Shown piece by piece: positions 16,330 to 24,257 of a DNA stretch of 64,000 nucleotides (position 1 is the stretch's first letter; each line of letters opens with the position of its first letter). The stretch is taken from the NCBI GenBank assembly GCA_030431055.1, contig JAUIJA010000002.1, forward strand, positions 62,001 through 126,000, read 5' to 3'. Both the position numbers and the translations under genes were made by a program. A model generated the notes under the pieces. It did no database searches, was not told where the DNA came from, and was given only the letters and a program-made list of their open reading frames with translations. The stretch comes from Bacteroidia bacterium. GTDB lineage: Bacteria; Bacteroidota; Bacteroidia; Flavobacteriales; Flavobacteriaceae.

Positions 16330-17055
16330 ATGATCAAACTAATAGTTCAAATCACAAAAATAGTAGTCGCCACTTTAACGGCTCTATTTGTTTCGAGTTG
16401 CGGAAATTTTAATTCGGTTTCTGGCGATGGAAATGTAACAACAACAAAACGCAAAGTAGCAGATTTTACAGCTTTAAAAGCTAAAAATGGTTTAGAAGTT
16501 TACTTAAAACAAGGAAACAAAAACTATATTGAAGTTGAAACTGATTCTAATTTACAAAATCACATTTTTACAGAAGTAGAAAACGGAACATTAATTGTTT
16601 ATTCTGATGCTAATATTTACAAATCGGAAGCTAAAAAAGTTTTAATTGAAGTTCCTAACTTAACCAGCATTTCAGCTTCGAGTGGAGTTTCTGTAGAAAG
16701 TTTAAACGAATTAGCATTTAAAGACTTAAAAGTAGATGCAAGTAGCGGAAGTAATGTCGAATTACAAGTAAATAGTATGTCTATTGTTTGCGAAAGCAGT
16801 AGCGGAAGCCAAATCACTTTAAAAGGTTCTACTGAAAATCTTTCAACGGATTCTTCAAGTGGAAGCACTATTGATTTAGCAAAATTAATCGCTAACAATG
16901 TAGATTCTGAAGCTTCAAGTGGAAGTTCAACAACTGTAAATGCAAAAAACCAATTAAAAGCAGAAGCATCAAGCGGAAGCTCAATAGATTATGTTTCAGA
17001 ACCAAAAGATATTTCAGTAAACGAAAGTTCTGGTGGAAGCGTTTCAAGAGAATAA
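16330..17055 (+). CDS. GIN-domain lipoprotein (DUF2807) with SSG repeats
   Basis: 241 residues. Signal peptide with lipobox VSSC, Cys24. The head GIN domain (DUF2807/PF10988) starts at about residue 44 (DFTALKAKNGLEVYLKQG). From residue 117 the motif SSG recurs at 117, 138, 157, 176, 196, 214 and 233, a period of 18-21 residues, as expected for successive coils of a right-handed beta-helix with Ser-Gly turns. Family function is unknown, thought to be adhesive or carbohydrate-related. Last gene of the PadR cluster. Confidence 0.9.
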   Translation: MIKLIVQITKIVVATLTALFVSSCGNFNSVSGDGNVTTTKRKVADFTALKAKNGLEVYLKQGNKNYIEVETDSNLQNHIFTEVENGTLIVYSDANIYKSEAKKVLIEVPNLTSISASSGVSVESLNELAFKDLKVDASSGSNVELQVNSMSIVCESSSGSQITLKGSTENLSTDSSSGSTIDLAKLIANNVDSEASSGSSTTVNAKNQLKAEASSGSSIDYVSEPKDISVNESSGGSVSRE

Positions 17056-17072
17056 TTAGACATATTAAAGTA

Positions 17073-17101
17073 TTGTCTATCTGAATTTATTTTCAGATTC
17101 T
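17073..17101. repeat. Palindromic repeat, family 2, copy 1
   Basis: TTGTCTATCTGAA, a short A/T spacer, TTCAGATTCT. Same core as the copies at 18568-18598 and 60406-60477. It sits directly before a terminator. Confidence 0.6.
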
Positions 17102-17134
17102 AAAAAAATCCCGAATTTCTTTCGGGATTTTTTA
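17102..17134 (+). terminator. Terminator of the PadR-PspC-GIN cluster
   Basis: AAAAAATCCCGAA, loop, TTCGGGATTTTTT; stem of 13 base pairs with T-run. Confidence 0.88.
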
Positions 17135-17145
17135 TTTACACTCAC

Positions 17146-17176
17146 TTTGACGAAATCTTTTTTTTGTGTAGGTTTG
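17146..17176 (+). promoter_or_regulatory. Promoter of the second GIN-domain gene
   Basis: TTTG (17146-17149), 19 bases, TAGGTTTG (17169-17176): a full match to the Bacteroidota promoter, directly after the preceding terminator. Confidence 0.75.
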
Positions 17177-17223
17177 TTTGCACACTTTGGAACAGTTATT
17201 GTTTACATTGAGAAAAACAATTT

Positions 17224-18060
17224 ATGATGAAAAAATTTACATTTTTAGCTACACTTTTATTTATAACAACAATTTCTTTCGCTCAAAAGAAAGAAAAAAT
17301 AAAAGGCTCAAAAATTATTACACATACAATTAATGCAATAGAAACTTTCGATAATATTGAAATCGAAGATAACCTCGAAGTGTTTTTAGTAAAAGGTGAA
17401 AGCCCATCTGTAGAAATTGAAGCCGACGATAACTTACACGATGCAATTAATTTTTCTGTTGCTGGAAACACTTTACGTGTTTTTACCTTAAAAGATGTAA
17501 TTAGCTCTAAAAAGTTTTCTATTCGTATTAATTATACCGAAAATTTAAAATTAGTTGTTGCCAAAGGTGAAACTGTAATTAACGCCTTAAACGATTTGCA
17601 AGCCGAAAATATTACAATTAAAAACTATGATAAATCAAAATCATTCTTAAACGTGGAATCTGATTATTTTACATTGATTTTAAATGATAAAGCTGAAGCT
17701 GAACTAAACGTAAAAGCACAAAACACTACTTTAGAATTAAGTAAAAACGCCGAATTAGAAGCTTTAGTTGCTTCGCCAGAAGTGAAAATCGATATGTATG
17801 AAAAAAGCAACCTTAAGATAGAAGGTGATGCCGAAAACGTAAAACTTCGTTTAGACAACAATAGTAATCTTGATGCGAAAAAATTCGCTGCAAAAAATTT
17901 AGAAATCACAATTGAAGGTTATGCTAATGCTGATGTTAATGTAACAAACGAAATTACAATTGATGCTTCTGGAAAAAGTGAAATTGAATTATACGGCGAA
18001 CCAAAAGTTGAAATCAATAAGTTTACAAACTCAACAACTTTATATAAAAAAGAATTTTAA
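17224..18060 (+). CDS. Secreted GIN-domain protein (DUF2807)
   Basis: 278 residues. Signal peptide 1-20 (ATLLFITTISFAQ) without a lipobox Cys. GIN domain starts near residue 40 (ETFDNIEIEDNLEVFLVKG, the same beginning as in the neighbouring lipoprotein). The rest is a series of short beta-strands with hydrophobic/charged alternation (NVKLRLDNNSNLDAKKFAAK, LEITIEGYANADVNV), consistent with a beta-helix, but without the SSG turns of its neighbour. It has its own promoter, so it is regulated separately from the PadR cluster. Confidence 0.88.
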   Translation: MMKKFTFLATLLFITTISFAQKKEKIKGSKIITHTINAIETFDNIEIEDNLEVFLVKGESPSVEIEADDNLHDAINFSVAGNTLRVFTLKDVISSKKFSIRINYTENLKLVVAKGETVINALNDLQAENITIKNYDKSKSFLNVESDYFTLILNDKAEAELNVKAQNTTLELSKNAELEALVASPEVKIDMYEKSNLKIEGDAENVKLRLDNNSNLDAKKFAAKNLEITIEGYANADVNVTNEITIDASGKSEIELYGEPKVEINKFTNSTTLYKKEF

Positions 18061-18567
18061 TTGAAATTTTTTGTTTGCATAATAAGCTTTCTAACTTTCG
18101 GATTAAGTTTTAGTCAAAAAAAAACTTTTCCTGATGATTTCTTAGGTAAATATAAAGGAACGTTAGAAATTATAAATGTAAAAGGTAAAAAGGAAATCGA
18201 CATGGAATTTCATTTTACTAAAACCGATACTATTGGAACTTATAAATATGTATTGGTTTACAACAACCAACACCGAAATTACTTTTTAATTGAAAAAGAT
18301 AAAGAAAAAGGTCAGTATTATATTGATGAAAATAACGGAATAATTCTTCAAGCATCGGTATTTAATAATTCCATTTTTTCAATGTTTGAAGTACAAGGAA
18401 ATTTAATAACAACTACCGAAAAATTCTACAGCGATTACATGGATTTTGAAATTACTTTCACTAATACTAATAAAGTAGAAACTACCGGAAAAGGAACTGA
18501 AGAAATTCCAGAAGTTAAAGTTTATCCTATTTTAGGCGTTCAAAAAGCAAGACTATATAAACTTTAA
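18061..18567 (+). CDS. Secreted protein of unknown function, TTG start
   Basis: 168 residues. The start is a TTG immediately after the TAA of the GIN gene (zero-base gap), chosen because it gives a clean signal peptide (MKFFVCIISFLTFGLSFSQ); no ATG serves this. Translation is probably coupled to the upstream gene. The mature part (DFLGKYKGTLEI ... FHFTKTDTIGTYKYVLVYNN) looks like a small lipocalin-like beta-barrel but I recognise no named family. Likely function unknown, co-transcribed with the GIN gene. Confidence 0.7.
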   Translation: MKFFVCIISFLTFGLSFSQKKTFPDDFLGKYKGTLEIINVKGKKEIDMEFHFTKTDTIGTYKYVLVYNNQHRNYFLIEKDKEKGQYYIDENNGIILQASVFNNSIFSMFEVQGNLITTTEKFYSDYMDFEITFTNTNKVETTGKGTEEIPEVKVYPILGVQKARLYKL

Positions 18568-18598
18568 TTGTCAATCTGAACTCAATTCAGATTCTATA
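18568..18598. repeat. Palindromic repeat, family 2, copy 2
   Basis: TTGTCAATCTGAACTCAATTCAGATTCT; core arms AATCTGAA and TTCAGATT. Placed between a stop codon and a terminator, as in copy 1. Confidence 0.65.
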
Positions 18599-18601
18599 AA
18601 T

Positions 18602-18631
18602 AAAAAAATCCAGCATTCAGCTGGATTTTTT
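18602..18631. terminator. Bidirectional terminator between the GIN operon and trxB
   Basis: AAAAAATCCAGC, ATTCA loop, GCTGGATTTTTT; T-runs on both strands. Confidence 0.88.
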
Positions 18632-18649
18632 ATATCTAATTTTCAGTAT

Positions 18650-19597
18650 TTATTCTTTCGAAGCCAAATAACGTTCTGCATCTAAAGCTGCCATACAACC
18701 TGTTCCAGCAGCAGTAATTGCTTGACGATACACATGATCAGCAGCATCTCCGCCTACAAAAACTCCAGCTACATTTGTTTTTGCCGTACCAGGAATATTT
18801 TTAATATAACCTGTTTCATCAACCTCAACATAATCTTTAAAAATATCTGTATTTGGTTTATGACCAATAGCTACGAAAAATCCAGTTGCAGGAATCTCAG
18901 TCGTTTCTCCAGTTTTTCTATTTTTAGCTCTAACTCCTGTTACAACCTGTCCGTCACCTAAAACCTCATCAGTTTCAGTATTCATTAAAATTTCAATGTT
19001 TGGAGTTTTACGCACACGCTCTTCCATAATTTTAGAAGCTCTAAAAACATCACTTCTTACTAACATGGTAACTTTTTTACATATGTGTGATAAATAATGT
19101 GCTTCTTCACAAGCGCTATCTCCTGCTCCAACAATTACTACTTCTTGATTTCTGTAGAAAAAACCATCACAAACAGCACAAGCCGAAACTCCACCACCTA
19201 ATTTTAAATATTTTTGTTCCGATTCTAATCCTAAATATTTCGCAGAAGCTCCTGTTGAAATAATAACCGTATCAGCATGAATTTCTGTAGTTTCATTAAT
19301 CCAAACTTTATGAACTTCTCCAGAAAAATCAACCTTTGTAGCCCAACCATCTCTAATATCAGCACCAAAACGAGTCGCCTGAGATTGCAATTGCACCATC
19401 ATTTCCGGACCAGTAATTCCATCTGGATAACCTGGAAAATTTTCTACTTCATTCGTAGTTGTTAATTGTCCGCCTGGTTGCTGACCTTGATATAAAACTG
19501 GAAACATATTTGCTCTTGCCGCATAAATTGCTGCTGTATAACCAGCAGGACCAGAACCAATGATTAAACACTTTACTCTTTCTATAGAATTTGACAT
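18650..19597 (-). CDS. trxB: Thioredoxin reductase
   Basis: 315 residues. FAD-binding motif GSGPAGY (14-20), redox-active C140-A-V-C143 in the family context SACAVCDGFF, NADPH-binding GAGDSACEEA and the terminal FAD segment VFVGGDAADHVYRQAITAAGTG. The usual length for the low-molecular-weight bacterial type. It keeps thioredoxin reduced with NADPH, which in turn supplies electrons to the ribonucleotide reductase encoded on the other side of the divergent intergenic region. Confidence 0.97.
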   Translation of the reverse strand: MSNSIERVKCLIIGSGPAGYTAAIYAARANMFPVLYQGQQPGGQLTTTNEVENFPGYPDGITGPEMMVQLQSQATRFGADIRDGWATKVDFSGEVHKVWINETTEIHADTVIISTGASAKYLGLESEQKYLKLGGGVSACAVCDGFFYRNQEVVIVGAGDSACEEAHYLSHICKKVTMLVRSDVFRASKIMEERVRKTPNIEILMNTETDEVLGDGQVVTGVRAKNRKTGETTEIPATGFFVAIGHKPNTDIFKDYVEVDETGYIKNIPGTAKTNVAGVFVGGDAADHVYRQAITAAGTGCMAALDAERYLASKE

Positions 19598-19908
19598 AAA
19601 TATTATTTTTAATGAATGTTCAAAAGTATAAAATTTAGAATAATCATTACGCTTCAGTCAATAGAAAAATATAATACTTCTATAAACCAATTCTTTGCCT
19701 TGTTTTCATAGCTATCTAAGAAAAAAATTAGCTAAAAATCAAAAAACCTAACCAAAACACAACTAATTGATTTACAATAAATTAACGCCGATGTTGATAA
19801 GTTGTTAAGAAAATAAAACAAACTTTCTTCAATCGAATTAAATAAATATCGAATTTTATAATCTCATCTCAGCGAGAAAAATTCTACTCAAAATAAAGTA
19901 TTTTTTTT
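19598..19908. promoter_or_regulatory. Divergent intergenic region trxB / nrdB
   Basis: 311 bases without a gene. On the minus strand TACTTTTG (19628-19621) is the likely -7 element of trxB. A TGTTGATAA at 19792-19800, inside TTAAC...GTTAA, differs by one base from the DnaA-box TTATCCACA read on the other strand. No unambiguous NrdR boxes are visible, and no good TAnnTTTG for nrdB. The A/T content is very high. Confidence 0.5.
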
Positions 19909-21183
19909 ATGGAAATTAGTCATATAACAAAAAGAGATTTTAGCCAAAAACCATTTGAGATTGATAAAATCACAAGTGCTATTGCTAAAGCAATGAAAGC
20001 AGTTAATCACGGTAGTGTTTCTGATGCAGAAAGAATTGCAGAAGAAGTATACAACACTTTACTTGAACGCAAAAAAGGTGATAATCGTTATGTACCAACT
20101 GTAGAACAGGTTCAAGATGTTGTAGAGGACAAATTAATGCTAAGTGAATTTCACGACGCAGCAAAAGCCTATATTCTTTATAGAAATAAGCAGGCGCAAA
20201 GTAGAAAAAGTAACATTTTTGAAAAACGCATTAATTTAAAACCATACGAATATCCTCAGTTATATGAATATGTTCCTGCGATTCGTCACTCTTATTGGAT
20301 TCATACTGAATTTAATTTCACAAGTGACATTCAGGATTTTAAATCAAACTTAACAGAGGTAGAAAAAAGTGCCATAAAAAATACGATGCTAGCAATTTCA
20401 CAAATTGAAGTTGCTGTAAAAACTTTTTGGGGAGATATTCACCACCGTATGCCAAAACCAGAAATTGGTTCAGTTGGTGTTACGTTTGCAGAAAGTGAAG
20501 TAAGACATCATGATGCGTATTCTCATTTATTAGAAATTCTTGGTTTAAATAAAGAATTCGAAGAACTTAAGAAGAAGCCAGTAATTATGCGTCGTGTTCA
20601 GTATTTAGAAACAGCACTTAAAAACGCAAAAAGTGAAGACAATAAAGAATATGCAGAATCAATTTTATTATTCTCATTGTTCATAGAACACGTTTCGCTT
20701 TTCTCGCAATTCTTAATTATCATGGCCTTCAACAAGCATAAAAACATGTTGAAAGGAATTTCAAATGTAGTTGAAGCAACATCAAAAGAAGAACAAATTC
20801 ACGGTGATTTCGGAATTGATGTAATCAAAATTATCAAAGATGAAAATCCAGATTGGTTTGATGACAATTATAAAGCATTAATCCAGCAAATTTGTGAAGA
20901 AGCATACATTGCGGAAAGCAAAATTGTGGACTGGATTTTTGAAGAAGGTGAATTAGATTTCTTACCAAAAGACGTGGTAAACGAATTTATTAAAAACAGA
21001 TTCAATAAATCTTTAGAAAGCATTGGAATTTCAAAAATATTCGATGTAGACGAAAGTTTATTAACACAAACAGAATGGTTTGATGATGAAATTATCGGAA
21101 CAAAACACGGTGATTTCTTCGTAAAACGATCTATCAATTATAGCAAAAGAACACAAAGTATAACCAGCGACGATTTATTTTAA
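19909..21183 (+). CDS. nrdB: Ribonucleotide reductase small subunit with N-terminal ATP-cone
   Basis: 424 residues, about 90 more than a standard NrdB. Residues 1-93 are an ATP-cone (SHITKRDFSQKPFEIDKI, VEQVQDVVEDKLM, AKAYILYRNK), a domain normally on the large subunit. The ferritin-like core has metal ligands E197-V-R-H200, E260 (FIEH) and E295-Q-I-H298; the first ligand is probably the Glu in QIEVAV rather than the usual Asp. Tyr204 is in the place of E. coli Tyr122 (seven residues after the Glu). ATP and dATP should switch activity through this subunit, as shown for Leeuwenhoekiella blandensis NrdB. Four bases upstream of nrdA. Metal type (Fe or Mn) is open. Confidence 0.95.
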   Translation: MEISHITKRDFSQKPFEIDKITSAIAKAMKAVNHGSVSDAERIAEEVYNTLLERKKGDNRYVPTVEQVQDVVEDKLMLSEFHDAAKAYILYRNKQAQSRKSNIFEKRINLKPYEYPQLYEYVPAIRHSYWIHTEFNFTSDIQDFKSNLTEVEKSAIKNTMLAISQIEVAVKTFWGDIHHRMPKPEIGSVGVTFAESEVRHHDAYSHLLEILGLNKEFEELKKKPVIMRRVQYLETALKNAKSEDNKEYAESILLFSLFIEHVSLFSQFLIIMAFNKHKNMLKGISNVVEATSKEEQIHGDFGIDVIKIIKDENPDWFDDNYKALIQQICEEAYIAESKIVDWIFEEGELDFLPKDVVNEFIKNRFNKSLESIGISKIFDVDESLLTQTEWFDDEIIGTKHGDFFVKRSINYSKRTQSITSDDLF

Positions 21184-21187
21184 AACT

Positions 21188-22978
21188 ATGGAGAACAAGT
21201 CAATTAAAACAGAAGAAGTAAAGCCCCAAGCAAATTCTACTCAAGACTTAATTAATGCAAGAAGGATTTTTTTAAGTAACATTCCTAAAGAACAAGAAAC
21301 CGAAGGTTTTAAATGGTTAAACGATTACAGTAGACAATTCTTACAGTCTGGTTACCTTACTGAAGGAGAAAGTCCTGAGGAAAGAATTAGAGCAATTGCA
21401 GAAAGAGCTGAAAAAATCTTAAAAATTAATGGTTTTGCAGATAAGTTTTACCATTATATGTCGGAAGGGTTTTATTCGTTAGCTTCTCCGGTTTGGTCAA
21501 ACTTTGGAAAAGAACGCGGTTTGCCTATTAGCTGTTTTGGTTCACATGTCGATGATGATATGGGTAATATTTTATATACCCAATCAGAAGTTGGTATGAT
21601 GTCAAAGCTTGGTGGAGGAACTTCAGGGTATTTTGGAAAAATCCGTCATCGTGGTGCGCCAGTAAAAAACAATGGTTACGCATCGGGAGCTGTTCATATT
21701 ATGCAGTTGTTCGAATCAATGGTCGATGTAGTTAGCCAAGGTTCTGTTCGTCGCGGAAGATTTTCTCCATATTTACCAATTGAACATCCAGATGTAAAAG
21801 AATTTTTAGAAATTGGTTCTGAAGGTAATCCTATCCAACAGTTAACACACGGAGTTACTGTTACAAATAAGTGGATGCAAGAAATGATTGATGGTGATGT
21901 TGAAAAAAGAACTACTTGGGCTAAAGTTCTACAAAGTAGAGGTGAAATGGGGTATCCGTATATTTTATATACTGATAATGCTAATGAAGGAACAGTTGAT
22001 GTTTATAAAGACAAAAACCACAGAATTTTAGCAAGTAATTTGTGTACTGAAATTATGTTGCCATCAAATGACAACTGGTCGTTTGTTTGTGTGTTATCAA
22101 GTTTAAATGTTTTACACTATGACAAATGGAAAGACACAGATGCTGTTGAAACAATGGTTTATTTCTTAGACGCTGTAATTTCTGAATTTGTTGAAAAACT
22201 AGAAGTTTATCGTGATTCTCCAAATAGAGATGACCAACAAACTTTCTTATTCATGGAACGTGCTTACAACTTTGCTAAAGAACACAGAGCTTTAGGATTA
22301 GGAGTATTAGGATGGCATTCATTATTACAATCTAAAATGATGCCTTTTGATAGCCCAGAAGCATTTAACTTGAATCATGAAATTTTCAAAACTATTCAAG
22401 ATAAATCATATAAAGCTTCAGCAGAATTAGCAGAATTATTAGGCGAACCAGAAATCTTAAAAGGTTACGGTAGAAGAAACACAACGTTAAATGCTATCGC
22501 TCCTACTACTTCATCAGCGTTTATTTTAGGACAAGTTTCTCAAGGAATTGAGCCAATTTGGTCTAATGTATATGTAAAAGATATTGCTAAAATCAAAACA
22601 ACTATTAAAAATCCATTTTTGGAAGCTTTATTAGAAGAAAAAGGGCAAAATACAACGGAAGTTTGGAGAAGTATTAGAGATATGGATGGTTCTGTACAGC
22701 ATTTAGATTTCTTAACTGAAACTGAAAAAGCTGTTTTCAAAACGTATTCTGAAATTGATCAGCTAGAAATTATCTACCAGGCAGCTGCTAGACAGAAATT
22801 CATTGACCAAGGACAGTCGGTTAACATCATTGTTCACCCTGATATGCCAGTTAAGGAAGTAAACAACATTCACGTTACGGCTTGGAAAATGGGACTTAAA
22901 TCATTGTACTACCAACATAGCATGAATGCTGCTCAAAAATTCAAACAGAAAAAAGAATGTACAAGCTGCGAAGCATAA
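21188..22978 (+). CDS. nrdA: Ribonucleoside-diphosphate reductase large subunit, no ATP-cone
   Basis: 596 residues, short for NrdA because it lacks the N-terminal ATP-cone. Catalytic residues are intact: C116 (PISCFGSH) and C301 (SFVCVLSSLN) form the substrate-reducing pair, N284-L-C286-T-E288 holds the thiyl radical Cys and its helpers, Y574-Y575 continue the radical path, and C591-T-S-C594 at the end re-reduces the active site via thioredoxin. It makes dNDPs for DNA synthesis together with NrdB. The allosteric activity site having moved to NrdB explains its size. Confidence 0.95.
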   Translation: MENKSIKTEEVKPQANSTQDLINARRIFLSNIPKEQETEGFKWLNDYSRQFLQSGYLTEGESPEERIRAIAERAEKILKINGFADKFYHYMSEGFYSLASPVWSNFGKERGLPISCFGSHVDDDMGNILYTQSEVGMMSKLGGGTSGYFGKIRHRGAPVKNNGYASGAVHIMQLFESMVDVVSQGSVRRGRFSPYLPIEHPDVKEFLEIGSEGNPIQQLTHGVTVTNKWMQEMIDGDVEKRTTWAKVLQSRGEMGYPYILYTDNANEGTVDVYKDKNHRILASNLCTEIMLPSNDNWSFVCVLSSLNVLHYDKWKDTDAVETMVYFLDAVISEFVEKLEVYRDSPNRDDQQTFLFMERAYNFAKEHRALGLGVLGWHSLLQSKMMPFDSPEAFNLNHEIFKTIQDKSYKASAELAELLGEPEILKGYGRRNTTLNAIAPTTSSAFILGQVSQGIEPIWSNVYVKDIAKIKTTIKNPFLEALLEEKGQNTTEVWRSIRDMDGSVQHLDFLTETEKAVFKTYSEIDQLEIIYQAAARQKFIDQGQSVNIIVHPDMPVKEVNNIHVTAWKMGLKSLYYQHSMNAAQKFKQKKECTSCEA

Positions 22979-22981
22979 AAC

Positions 22982-23011
22982 AAAAAACCTCACTTTTTAG
23001 TGAGGTTTTTA
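22982..23011 (+). terminator. Terminator of nrdBA
   Basis: AAAAAACCTCACT, TTTT loop, AGTGAGGTTTTT, directly after the nrdA stop codon. Confidence 0.87.
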
Positions 23012-23028
23012 TTTTTAATAGAAAAAAT

Positions 23029-23064
23029 AAAAAAAGCCGAACAAATTTTGTTCGGCTTTTTTTG
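23029..23064. terminator. Terminator of tRNA-Pro
   Basis: AAAAAAGCCGAACAAA and TTTGTTCGGCTTTTTTT form a 14+ base-pair stem; on the minus strand the T-run lies immediately after the tRNA 3' end. It can also back up the nrdA terminator. Confidence 0.87.
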
Positions 23065-23139
23065 TCGGGGTGGCAGGATTCGAACCTGCGACCTCCTGCT
23101 CCCAAAGCAGGCGCGATGACCGGGCTACGCTACACCCCG
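23065..23139 (-). tRNA. tRNA-Pro (anticodon TGG)
   Basis: On the minus strand the sequence starts CGGGGTG and ends CACCCCG plus discriminator A (7-base-pair acceptor stem). The anticodon arm is CCTGC-TTTGGGA-GCAGG, giving TGG; the T arm is GCAGG-TTCGAAT-CCTGC. The D arm AGCGTAGCCCGGTCATCGC is normal. The 3' CCA is not encoded. About 75 bases. Confidence 0.97.
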
Positions 23140-23242
23140 TTTTATTGGACTGCAAATATACTATTAAAAATATCATCACCAAATAAAAAAATAAATTATT
23201 TATTTCGTTATTTCTAAAGACTTATATTTGAATACAAATACT

Positions 23243-23250
23243 TAAATTTG
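23243..23250 (+). promoter_or_regulatory. -7 element of the udk operon
   Basis: TAAATTTG, 26 bases before the udk ATG; a second TAnnTTTG (TATATTTG) is at 23223-23230. Confidence 0.45.
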
Positions 23251-23276
23251 TCAATTATAACCTAAACACAACAATT

Positions 23277-23885
23277 ATGCTAATTATTGGTATTGCTGGA
23301 GGAACAGGAAGTGGTAAAACTACTGTTGTACATCAAATTATGAACGAACTTCCAGCTACTGAAGTAGGGATAATTTCTCAGGATTCTTATTATAAAGAAA
23401 CACATCATTTATCGTATGATGAACGAACAAAAATCAATTTTGATCATCCTCGTGCTATCGATTTCGATTTACTAGTACAACATTTAAAAGAACTGAAAGA
23501 AGGTAAAGCAATCGAGCAGCCTGTTTATTCATTTGTTACACACGATAGAACTGACGACACAATTCTTACACATCCAAGAAAAGTAATGATTGTAGAAGGT
23601 ATTTTAATCCTTACAAATCCTGAACTTCGTGATATGTTTGATATTAAAATTTTCGTTCATGCTGATTCTGATGAGCGATTAATCCGTCGTTTAAAACGTG
23701 ATATTGCCGAACGCGGTCGTGATATGGAAGAAGTATTAAATCGCTACCAAAACACACTTAAACCAATGCACCAGCAGTTTATTGAACCAACAAAAAACTA
23801 TGCTGATATTATCATTCCAAATGACAAATACAACACTGTTGCAATTGATGTAGTTCGAGCAGTAATAAAACAAAGAATTCATTAA
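23277..23885 (+). CDS. udk: Uridine kinase
   Basis: 202 residues. P-loop GGTGSGKT (8-15), SQDSYYKETHHLS with the substrate-binding Asp, NFDHPRAIDFDLL, RDIAERGRD lid and the C-terminal IIPNDKYN segment are all typical of uridine/cytidine kinase. It phosphorylates uridine and cytidine for pyrimidine salvage. First gene of a plus-strand run with the divIC-like gene 4 bases downstream. Confidence 0.94.
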   Translation: MLIIGIAGGTGSGKTTVVHQIMNELPATEVGIISQDSYYKETHHLSYDERTKINFDHPRAIDFDLLVQHLKELKEGKAIEQPVYSFVTHDRTDDTILTHPRKVMIVEGILILTNPELRDMFDIKIFVHADSDERLIRRLKRDIAERGRDMEEVLNRYQNTLKPMHQQFIEPTKNYADIIIPNDKYNTVAIDVVRAVIKQRIH

Positions 23886-23889
23886 TTAA

Positions 23890-24231
23890 ATGAAAAAAAT
23901 AAAAGACATAATTAACCAATATCCATTTCTGAAATTCTTCGGAAACAAGTTCGTTTTGGTTGGTTTGTTTTTTATCATCTGGATGCTTTTTCTAGATAAT
24001 TATTCGTACCTTGATCATCGTGTCTTAAACAAAGAAATCAACGAATTAGAAGACAATATTGAGTATTATAATTCAGAAATCAAAAAAGATAGTTCACGAA
24101 TAAAAAAGCTAAAAAATCCTGACCAAATAGAAAAATACGCTCGAGAAAAATACTATATGAAGAGAGAAAATGAAGACATTTATATTATAGAATACGAAGG
24201 CGAAGAAAAAGAAGAACAAAATCAATTTTAA
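23890..24231 (+). CDS. Septum formation initiator, FtsB/DivIC family
   Basis: 113 residues. One membrane helix at about 20-37 (FVLVGLFFIIWMLFLDNYS), then a coiled coil (about 48-85) and the family motif NPDQIEKYAREKYYMKRENED. This is the bitopic divisome protein that forms a complex with FtsL and FtsQ. The acidic tail EGEEKEEQNQF is unstructured. Confidence 0.88.
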   Translation: MKKIKDIINQYPFLKFFGNKFVLVGLFFIIWMLFLDNYSYLDHRVLNKEINELEDNIEYYNSEIKKDSSRIKKLKNPDQIEKYAREKYYMKRENEDIYIIEYEGEEKEEQNQF

Positions 24232-24257
24232 TTTTATTAATCATTTAATATAATCCC

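Noticed and set aside
22957..23217. Plus-strand open frame of 86 codons reading GWQDSNLRPPAPKAG
   Set aside because: It is the reverse complement of tRNA-Pro plus two terminators; this is a well-known false protein from tRNA antisense reading.
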